Shown here piece after piece: positions 56,329 through 64,000 of a DNA stretch of 64,000 nt. A program made the translations under genes and the position numbers. Numbering within the stretch: position 1 is the first letter of the stretch; the number at the start of each line of letters is the position of its first letter. This DNA is from Favolaschia claudopus (taxonomy: Eukaryota; Basidiomycota; Agaricomycetes; Agaricales; Mycenaceae): the NCBI GenBank assembly GCA_037176885.1, contig JAWWNJ010000004.1:1178001-1242000 (forward strand). Direction: 5' to 3'. The notes under the pieces were generated by a model that saw only the letters and a list, made by a program, of their open reading frames with translations, had not been told where the DNA came from and made no database searches.

Positions 56329-57942
56329 CTATCCGCGCTCAACTATACCAAGTCCATGACGCTGGGTCCACAACACATCTTGAATGAACTGACTGAATGT
56401 ACTCCCGTCCGTCCCTGCAACCGCCCACGCCCTTCCAACAACCGACGCATCCAACAGGGGTATCAAGAAAGACCTCAGCAGCGTCCCATCGTATCCATTC
56501 CACAGATGATCCAACTCCTTCAGGTAGATGTCGAAGTCGGAGAGGAAAAAGGCGCATGGGAATGTGCGTAAAAACCCAGAGAACAACGGATCACTTGCAG
56601 GGTTTTTTGCGTCCGTTGAGATGAACAAAGGCTGATTCAGACGAGCTAGATGAGCAGAAGTATGTCGGCGCCCACGGCAACGCATGCTAAACGTCGAAAG
56701 CGCGAGTGCCTGCAAATGGGGGCGGGTTTCGTTATGATACCTGGAGTTCTGGAGAGGAGCACGGAGAGTAGGTGGCGAGAACACTTGTAAGCTCTGCGCC
56801 AAGTGAGACGCTTCGGAGACGTTAAACTGAAGATGATCGCAAACAAGTTTCCACCACACTTGTTGCAGCGTCAATTGCGCATTGGCTTCGAACGAACCGT
56901 CCTTGAGCCGGACATGAGCACCCAGAAAGTGGTGGCCTAATGCCTTGCTGATGGTATTTGCAGCGTTGACCAACGGGGGGCTGGAGAAATCCATGCACTG
57001 GCGTACACGAGTTCGCAGCGTCTTGTTGGTTTTGTCCCTCAGGCGGAGTCGAGAGGAGCCAAACAAGGTTCCAATCTCGAGTAGGCGATGGGGATACCGA
57101 GCAAGATCGGAGATATATATGCTTTCGACAAACTTGGAGGAAGAATTATGGGTGGTGTCGACAAAACGATAATGGTATGGTGTCAAGTCACGCAATGTGA
57201 AGATATCAGACTGGGATAGGTCGAGTTTGCTCCGCATTGAAAAGTTCGATAAATCATCAAGATATGCCAATGGAAGGGACTCTTCAACAGTTGTCAAGTT
57301 AAACAGCCATGCGGAAGAGACGTGGGTATAATCGAAGTAGTCGAAGCATTCTGGAGGCAAGAATTTCGAGCCAATCCGAGAACAATGCCGCAGTCCGATT
57401 TTGCCAGAGATGATCAGCTCGTGGTGTAGTGAATCGAAATTAACGTAACGGAGTGGTTTGCGACCCAGACGGATTGGAGGCACCAAAACAGTACGATTGG
57501 TCAACATTCCAAGTACAATCGCGTTCTCCAATGCGATACGCTGGTTATGCAGGCCGCTATGAGGTAGATAGGATAGGAACCTTTCGGTAGAGTGATATTG
57601 ACGACGAGAATGCCGGAAGGAATCAATTGGGACGACTTGGGCGGATTCATCAGCGAGATGGAGAAGTGAGCGGGGTTTTGTGGTGTCCCACCTCGTAGTA
57701 AACAGGTAGTATGCAAATCCGAAGCTGGCGAGACAAGCGAGAGCGAGCAGAACAATCAAGGCCGCCATGAGGGAGCTGACACCAGTATTGTATCGACTGG
57801 GTGGTCGTCTCCGGACGGACTGCTTCAAGGCTAGATCCAACGGGACTGCGGACGGCGCGGATGGGGCCCGTATTCTGTAACGTCCTTTTTCTATGCCGAT
57901 GGAGGGAGAGTCGCAGGGTTTTGACGCGGAGAACCGAGACAT
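56329..57942 (-). CDS. O-fucosyltransferase-like type II membrane protein
   Basis: Start taken as ATG 57942 (MSRFSASKPCDSPSIGIEKGRYR), followed by a basic cytosolic stretch (RRRPPSRYN) and one transmembrane span (MAALIVLLALACLASFGFAYYLF), so a Golgi type II protein. The lumenal part reads LPHSGLHNQRIALENAIVLGMLTNRTVLVPPIRLG, GHHFLGAHVRLKDGSF and QPLFISTDAKNPASDPLFSGFLRTFPCAFFLSDF. This matches the (N)QR, AHVRxxDxxF, STDxxxP... layout of GDP-fucose O-fucosyltransferase-like enzymes. Near the C-terminus is GRAWAVAGTDGSTFSQFIQDVLW. The gene is a single uninterrupted frame, unusual here. An ATG at 58077 would add 45 residues with no membrane or signal character. Donor and acceptor are not readable. 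Confidence 0.75.
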   Translation of the reverse strand: MSRFSASKPCDSPSIGIEKGRYRIRAPSAPSAVPLDLALKQSVRRRPPSRYNTGVSSLMAALIVLLALACLASFGFAYYLFTTRWDTTKPRSLLHLADESAQVVPIDSFRHSRRQYHSTERFLSYLPHSGLHNQRIALENAIVLGMLTNRTVLVPPIRLGRKPLRYVNFDSLHHELIISGKIGLRHCSRIGSKFLPPECFDYFDYTHVSSAWLFNLTTVEESLPLAYLDDLSNFSMRSKLDLSQSDIFTLRDLTPYHYRFVDTTHNSSSKFVESIYISDLARYPHRLLEIGTLFGSSRLRLRDKTNKTLRTRVRQCMDFSSPPLVNAANTISKALGHHFLGAHVRLKDGSFEANAQLTLQQVWWKLVCDHLQFNVSEASHLAQSLQVFSPPTLRAPLQNSRYHNETRPHLQALALSTFSMRCRGRRHTSAHLARLNQPLFISTDAKNPASDPLFSGFLRTFPCAFFLSDFDIYLKELDHLWNGYDGTLLRSFLIPLLDASVVGRAWAVAGTDGSTFSQFIQDVLWTQRHGLGIVERG

Positions 57943-58200
57943 TGTGGCAGACTTGACTCGCGGCAGCGAGCAACGACTGGTGCAGAGACAACCTCCAACT
58001 GTGTGACGCAACGGCCACGTGCGCGTGACACTGCGCGCAACTTCTCTGAAAGTTCTCTCGCCGTCACCGCCGGTCATGAATTACCCTTGCCTCTTGAGGG
58101 TCGGGCGCCAGCGCCTAATCAAACCCCCAGGACCATTGTTCTCCCGATCCATTCAAAGACACGGTCTGCTCTTTTCCCGAACTTCCCATGAAGGGCTCTA

Positions 58201-59996
58201 ATGGCAATTGGTTGCCCACTGGTTCGGTTTGTAGCGTCACTGACAAGACATTCTAACCGGCGCTCCCCTCCTCTTGCATTTGTATTCGACATAGTATGTG
58301 CTCTGTACTCGTACTGCATCTAAGATCTTGGCGGAACCTCGGGATGGCGTCTTCAGGATGGCGTGTTAATACGCGGAGAAGATGTCCTCCCTCCTGCGAA
58401 GCGGGCCTTGTCGAAGCTCGCTGGCGACAACCCATTCAATATGTTCGTGCTACCTATCGGTCGTGCTTTGAAGTCATCATAAAATTTGCTAAGGACAATA
58501 CCGTACATCATGGGAAGTGAAGGACATGCACTATTTCTTCCGCAATCCTTGACGATTCTTTTAGTTGACCAATGGAGGTGGACTTACCGAGGAGGAGCGG
58601 TGCATGCGACTCACCGAGAAGCTTCACCCGCACCATATTCATCCTCGACAATATGTCCAAGCGCATACGATCCTTAAATCGATGGCCCACAAATTCGCCA
58701 ATGAACCAGTCCTAGTCTTAGGAGGAAAGTTCGACCAGGTATGATCCATGAGTTTTTCAATAGCTGGTTTTGATTCGATCAGGTTCGGCGGGCGGCGCAA
58801 AAGTATACACATCCCTCGACCGCTTAGATTTGCAATTGGTCTGATACCTTACAGCTATGGATTCAATAAAGTGAGAAACTAAGCGAATATGAAGTTTCCG
58901 GAATCACAGCATATGCTTGTATCAGGCATACACCACGCACGACGTTCTGAATTGGAACCCTTCGTATGTTTCTACTTTCTACTGTTCCTTGATGAACACA
59001 CCCCGCAGAGTCTGGCCATTTCATCAGCTTACAGACAGAGAACGTGCAGCCACTCAGGTCAGATTGTCCAGTGCTGTATGTAAGAAACTACACAAACTTC
59101 GTGATATCTGAAGCGAGTGGATTTTTCCGACACACGTATTTCTGCCGTCTTCGTGTTTCATGACCCAAGGAACTGGGCACTGGATGGTTAGTATGATCAT
59201 TCTTCTGCTTCTCGTTCTCAACGTCTATTTAGTTCAAGTCCTTTGCGATGTGATACAGTCCGGTGGCTTCATCGGGGGTCCTTACATTCCTCTTGAAAAG
59301 CAAACTCGCCCCATCGATCTTGTCTTCTGCAATCCGGATTTGATTTGGCGGTCCGATTTTGACAGGCCTCGACTGGGTCAAGGAGCATTCAAGAGCGCGT
59401 TTCAGTCAGTTTTCAAGGTCTGTCGCGGTGCATAACGTTCAGTCCCAATCTCAGTCTCCACTTAGTCCCTAACAGGTTCAGAATATCCGTTGGTTTTCTC
59501 CTGAGCAGCGCTACCATTTGCAGCTAATCCACCTAAAAGCCATGTTCAGTTTGGTAAACCTACACGTGCAACATACGACTTTGCTGCAGATGTGATGAGG
59601 AAACATCTGCAACAAATGCCGGATTATGATGCCCACAGTCCTTTGCCGCCGATGTGAGTGCTCTGTGCTGCTGCCCGTCATCGATCTCGCTGACCTTCCT
59701 CTAGTTACATGGTTGGAGGTGCGTACATAAATGTTCCTGGAGTGTGTGTTTTACGGATGTTGTACCAGATAACCCTGAATCGGGTTCGGTTTTCCTTTTC
59801 TTTCTGCCAAAATTCTCTGACATTCCCAGACATCGCGGGGGCAAACGCAGCGGGTTGGGATTCCATTCTAGTGAAAACGGGAGTATTCTCCGGTGGAAAC
59901 CCGACGCACATACCGACCTGTATTGCAGAGGATGTGGAGGAGGCTGTGGACTGGGCCATTCGGCGGGAAGTGGCAAGATGGACGGAACTGCGCTAG
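58201..59996 (+). CDS. CECR5/HDHD5-type HAD-superfamily hydrolase
   Basis: Phosphatase-like HAD protein of the CECR5 group, usually mitochondrial. Start ATG 58201: MAIGCPLVRFVASLTRHSNRRSPPLAFVFDI, a basic presequence, then DGVLIRGEDVLPPAKRALSKLAG with motif I (FDIDGVL). Next exons give LTNGGGLTEEERCMRL, HTILKSMAHKFANEPVLVLGGKFDQ, VRRAAQNYGFNK, AYTTHDVLNWNPSVWPFHQLTDRERAATQ, and VLCDVIQSGGFIGGPYIPLEKQTRPIDLVFCNPDLIWRSDFDRPRLGQGAFK. Motif IV is MVGDNPESDIAGANAAGWDSILVKTGVFSGG. The C-terminus is WAIRREVARWTELR. Two exons are only 16 and 15 nt (58855-58870 and 59769-59783). Substrate unknown. Confidence 0.92.
58855..58870 (+). other. 16-nt microexon of the CECR5-type gene
   Basis: CTATGGATTCAATAAA between acceptor CTTACAG and donor GTGAGA. 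It encodes YGFNK, the conserved YGFxKV segment. Confidence 0.8.
59769..59783 (+). other. 15-nt microexon of the CECR5-type gene
   Basis: ATAACCCTGAATCGG between acceptor GTACCAG and donor GTTCGG. With one flanking base on each side it gives D-N-P-E-S-D, the metal-binding motif IV of the HAD fold. Confidence 0.88.
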
Positions 59997-60302
59997 ATTC
60001 TATCCTACGCATGAATAATTGCTTCCTATGACCGTAGCTAGTACTCGGAATGCAGTAACGTTTTTGACCCTTGCTTTCTGTCGCGTATGTAGTGGTCGCC
60101 GAATCGCCCAATTCGCCAGGCTTGTGATTGCGGGTTGCAAATGACAAGCAGGGCCATACAACGCGCCTCTTAGCTTCTCATCATCACCACATCTTTGCCC
60201 TGTCCACCCAAACTTGTTTTCCGATTGGGTTCTCTCGTGGAGGCGGAACTGAACCAACTATCTCTGACCGCCTTAAGCAGTAATTCCTGCTTTTCGATTC
60301 AA
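59997..60302. promoter_or_regulatory. Intergenic region upstream of the zinc-finger gene
   Basis: 306 bp between the CECR5-type stop and the regulator start. No RNA gene or conserved frame was seen; the frame from 60195 is in phase with the start at 60303 but adds no recognisable sequence. Confidence 0.4.
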
Positions 60303-62796
60303 ATGTCGGACCTCTTGGCTGGTGTGCGTAACCATGAGAAGGAGCCGACGATTACCAGCAAGCAAAGAGCTCACAAGGGTAATGTCCCAACCCTTCCGCA
60401 GAGCTTCTCATGCCCTCGCTGCTCTGCGCGGTTCACGCGCTCTACACACCTTACGAGACATATGAAAAATCACTCAAGTGAACGACAGTACAAATGCCAA
60501 GTCAGTTTCAAAGCAAGTGTTGCCGACAAGGCGCTGAATTCGCTCATCTGCAGACATGCCCTGCTCAATTCACTCGAAGCGACTTGCTGGCGAGACACAG
60601 GAGGAATTGTGAGGATCCTACGCGGCCCATGCGTATGCGATCCTGTATTCTCTGCACCCAGTCCAAGGTCAAGTGTGATCGCAACGACCCCTGCTCGCGG
60701 TGTAAAGCAAAAGGAATAGATTGTGCGTTTGGCACACCACCCAGAACAATGGTTTCATCGGTCGATCACAGTCTTTCGAGCGACTCCGCCTCTTCAAGTT
60801 CCACTCCGTCTGCAATGTCGAGTGACACTTCGTCAGTCGCAGTCAATGCGAATGAAGTGGCTTTTCCGCCCCTTCAGTCGCTCTCACGAGGGCTGACTGA
60901 TATAATTCCATCTACCTTGCCATCTACGGTTCATGGATCGTCTGCCGCCGACCTTCCTCTTGTTAACAGTCATCTATCACCTGTGTACGGGAACGACGCT
61001 TTCGAGTCACTTTTCAACGATGTTTTCTCAAACTCCGAGAGCCCGCCTTCGCTCGACGATATGCTGCCCGCTTTTCCTCCATTGGAGGAACTACCGATGC
61101 TCCAGATCGGCGCACAGGATGAACCGTGGTTTCATGAGCTCCTGATTTATCCTCAAAATTCAATCCCACCCGCTAAAACTGATCAGCGCTCACTGTTAAA
61201 TGACTTCTTCAGTCGCGAATTGAAAGCAGCAGATCCCAAACACTACCGTCCGTGAATCACTATCTCGTTGTAATTCGTTCGATCTCAATACTTTGTCAGT
61301 GTATCTTTTTTTCAACACGTTCGTCGCACAAATGTGGGTGTCGCGTCACTTGTCCTCTGTGATTGACCTGAATGTGTATTTAGGCCACTGGTGCATACGG
61401 CCACTTTCACATTAGATCGTGAGTGTTGCTTGACTCGTTGATTTGATTGTGTTGAACCTGAATTTATTGCCCTGCCAGACAAACCGCCCTATCTTTTGAA
61501 AGCCATGAAAGCATGTGGAGCAATATTTGTTCGTACACGCAAAGCCTCAAACTATATCACAGAGTCATTAGCTGCTGCCCGGGAAGGGCTTGCTCAGGCT
61601 TTCGTCAGTGACCATATACAATCATAAGCCAGACTAAATGCTCATACCGTCCAGAGCAATACTTCCACAGATACAAGCGAACAACTCTATCTTGTCATCG
61701 CGGTGGTTTTATTGCAAACTATAGGTCTTTGGCATCAGAAAGCAGACGAGAGAGCCATGTCCTCTCTGTATCACGCTATGCTCGTCACCATGATCAGGCG
61801 TTCACAACTAATATCAAAATGTTCCGCATGGTCTCCCAGTAAGGAAGGGGACATTCAAACGATATGGCGCGAGTGGGCCTTCCACGAAATGACGAAGAGG
61901 CAAGATATTCTTTTTCGAGAAACTGCTAGCGCTCAAACCTTGTACCAGGGCTCTGTTGCTTTCTTATCTTCACGACTGCTGTCAGCCAATCTATTTTGGA
62001 TTGCCTCCGTCATACTTTCCTGGTGAAGTCACTCTGTGTATGCCTTGCGAAGATGCGCTCTGGAAGGCTGGTTCTGCTCAGGATTGGTTCTCCATCCTAC
62101 AGATACCTTTACAAGACTCGTCTGAACACCGTTTGACGGGTCTTGATATGAGTACGAGTTTGGCGTCGATGAACGATGCACATTTTGTCCCTACCCCGCA
62201 TTTAAGCCGCTTTTGCCATTTCATTCTCATCCATGCCATCCTTCGCGACTTATTCACAGCATGCTCGGAGCCGCTGAATCGCTCGTCGGACTCGTATGTT
62301 GAAGACACTCTCAGCCCGCATATGCTATCGATGCAATACGCACTTCACAACTGGCTGCATAGTTGGACCTTATGCACCAGTCGTACGCGTTTGACGGGAG
62401 AACTGTCTTTCTTCGACGACGGTACGCCTGAAGTCTCTTATAGAAGAAGCAGATCGCTGATTAACGCTAGTTGTCCCTTTCTATTGGCTCGGGCAGGTTC
62501 GTAAATTGGCACTCATTCCTACATTGTCTGATTTGATCTAGGTGGCGATTCTAGCCTACCAGGAGGGCTTGCCTCCGTTCAATGTGTCTGACGGCGACAA
62601 AGGAGAAGTACGTTTCAAAATGGTGAAACGATGGTTGAGACATATTCGGGCCTTTCTTAATGAAGGCTCCGAATCGACATTATTCTGGGATGAATTGATG
62701 AAAATCCGGTTGCAAAACTGGCAGCTCGAATATGACGCTGACGGAGGACTGGACGACCAGGACGGGCTGTTGGGGTTTTTTCCCGACATGAAATGA
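60303..62796 (+). CDS. Transcription factor with two C2H2-type fingers and a Zn2Cys6 cluster
   Basis: Nuclear regulator. Start MSDLLAGVRNHEKEPT at 60303. The first finger reads FSCPRCSARFTRSTHLTRHMKNH; the second, split by an intron after YKCQ, reads TCPAQFTRSDLLARHRRNC, a C2HC form. The Zn2Cys6 binuclear cluster follows: RSCILCTQSKVKCDRNDPCSRCKAKGIDC. A Ser-rich acidic region (60760-61200) looks like an activation domain. After an intron region near 61255-61400, exons encode a fungal_trans-type helical middle domain (KPPYLLKAMKACGAIFV, LYLVIAVVLLQTIGLW, WREWAFHEMTKR, FDDGTPEV...). The last exon ends LGFFPDMK. This combined finger layout is found in fungi only. Target genes are unknown. Some exon joints past 61,250 are approximate. 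Confidence 0.85.
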
Positions 62797-63227
62797 TCTC
62801 CTCTCCAACTCTGGATCCTGGATATTTTGATTGTCACATTGACAAGAGGTTGCAACTCCCTCTGCGGCGAACACAGCGCCCTTCCAAAGGCCAGGAAGAC
62901 TATATAGTATAGAGCTTGCTGCTTGCCGAACAAGTCCAGGAGCTTCGCACTCAAGCCAAGCTTCACCAGGGGTTGTTGCTTTTGATGTTCACTTTTGGTC
63001 GTAGAATTACAAGTGTACTTGAAACTGTAAGTAACTGCATGTTGTAAATCTAAAATCGGGGCATTGCTTGGACAGTTGCACTGCCAATGCACTGCAGTCT
63101 GCTTCTGCGTACTCACGGTCACGTTTTGGGGTCGCGATGCCTGGCCGCGGCGGAGCCGCCGCTCACTTTGGGACAAGTTTGGAACGAGTCGACTCCTGCG
63201 AATCGCCACGACCGCGACCGTGGTGGC
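62797..63227 (+). promoter_or_regulatory. Intergenic region between the zinc-finger gene and the DUF218-like gene
   Basis: 431 bp. No RNA gene, repeat or conserved protein was seen. Overlapping frames in 63064-63256 lie in the probable 5'UTR or promoter of the next gene. Confidence 0.4.
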
Positions 63228-64000
63228 ATGCTCCCGAGGCCCATTGCAGACCGTAGGCGTGGCTCTGTCTTGGATCTCAGACGGTCGTTACTTCTTCGTT
63301 CTCGAGCTACAAATCTTGCTGTCCTTGCGCTAGCTGCTCTCGCGTTTTTTTCGCTGTTGCTCAACCTCCATCTTTATTTCCCGTCCGGCTCAGACTCTTC
63401 TTCTTGGAATCTACCGTGGAATGTTCTAGCTTCGCTTCCGGACCTCCATAATGAGGATTTGAATCACCTCATTGTCGTTCCTGGTCATGCCATTTGGAAA
63501 GGGATTAGTCCAGCCTCTAGATTGCAGCTCGAAGATTGGGCTTTTCAGTCATTTCAACCGCACGATACTATGGTACTGTCTTCAATCGCTCTTGGCTGAA
63601 TGCTATTTATCCGGATGCCCCAAGCCGAGTCGCTTCGAAGTATTCTTCCAGCATATTTCCACCGCGTTAGTGGCCATAGAACTCCGCAGATGTAATTTAG
63701 AACCACCCTGTCTAGTGCAGAACTAGCCCTTGCAGACGAACGGTCGCTTGTCGTCTTCAGCGGGTATGAGTTATTCTGTTGTATGCGACCGTCACTGGCT
63801 TGACTCGCGAGCTTTAGCGGACAAACTCAGAGAGAATCTACCACCACCGAGGGCGAATCATACCTTCGTTTGGCGTTAATTGCAGGGCTTTTCCATTCCC
63901 ATTCGGAAACGTTCAGTCGCGCTACGTCCGAAGGCTTCGCCATGGACTCTTTCCAGAACCTCCTTTTCTCAATTGCTCGTTTTCATGAGTATACTGGCGT
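63228..64000 (+). CDS. DUF218/YdcF-like single-pass membrane protein, 3' end cut by window
   Basis: Start ATG 63228: MLPRPIADRRRGSVLDLRRSLLLRSRATN, then a membrane span LAVLALAALAFFSLLLNLHLYF. The domain start DLNHLIVVPGHAIWKGI is the DUF218-type LIVVPGHxIW motif. After introns, ELALADERSLVVFSG is followed by GGQTQRESTTTEGESYLRLA (S-G-G-Q-T region) and MDSFQNLLFSIARFHEYTG at the edge. Bacterial relatives (YdcF, SanA) bind nucleotides or act in envelope biology; the fungal function is unknown. Another ATG at 63138 lies in a different frame. Confidence 0.8.

Noticed and set aside
1..64000. tRNA, rRNA, transposon or CRISPR elements
   Set aside because: No A/B box pairs, no terminal inverted repeats with transposase or reverse transcriptase motifs, and no spaced repeats were recognised; a CRISPR array is not expected in a fungus.

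Overview
The window is a gene-dense stretch of nuclear DNA from a filamentous basidiomycete, most likely an agaricomycete. The evidence is many 45-60 nt spliceosomal introns per gene, a Mediator tail and kinase module, a DASH/Dam1 subunit, a Bub2-type GAP, a C2H2 plus Zn2Cys6 regulator, BTB proteins of the mushroom-forming fungi, and hydrophobic or proline/serine-rich tails typical of the group. No transposon, tRNA, rRNA or CRISPR array was seen. About 30 protein genes are recognised; two are cut by the window ends. Nearly all had to be assembled across introns by eye, so outer coordinates are firmer than internal exon borders.

Layout. 1-4.5 kb: RACK1/Cpc2 (partial, with a U24 C/D snoRNA in an intron), a nucleoside hydrolase and the mitotic-exit GAP Bub2. 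4.6-10 kb: an AP-4 epsilon-like adaptin and a protein of unknown function. 10.3-13 kb: primase small subunit and a multi-pass membrane protein, followed by 1.7 kb without a recognisable gene. 14.7-23 kb: the CNNM/Mam3 metal transporter, a small single-pass membrane protein, the ER chaperone Kar2/BiP and an acyltransferase-3 membrane enzyme. 23-28.5 kb: PEP carboxykinase, a GNAT acetyltransferase and the Slx1 nuclease. 28.7-44.5 kb: an uncharacterised conserved protein, Med14, the Scy1 pseudokinase, DASH Dad2 and Med12, mostly as tight head-to-head pairs. 44.6-50 kb: a RING protein with SUMO-interaction-like motifs, a BTB protein, mitochondrial enoyl-CoA hydratase and an Mtf2-like protein. 49.9-58 kb: a WW-MyTH4-RhoGAP protein, a 6PGDH/DUF1932 dehydrogenase, Vts1/Smaug and an O-fucosyltransferase-like type II protein. 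58.2-64 kb: a CECR5-type HAD hydrolase, a zinc-finger regulator and the start of a DUF218-like membrane protein.

The genes are housekeeping and do not form a metabolic cluster. Functional pairings are loose: Med14 and Med12 lie 4 kb apart, Bub2 and Dad2 both act in mitosis, and several genes serve mitochondria. The novelty is in gene architecture. There are at least seven GC-AG introns, several 11-16 nt microexons that encode conserved catalytic motifs, a candidate intron born by tandem duplication in VTS1, the conserved intronic U24 snoRNA, and a cluster of ACGTG elements in front of KAR2.
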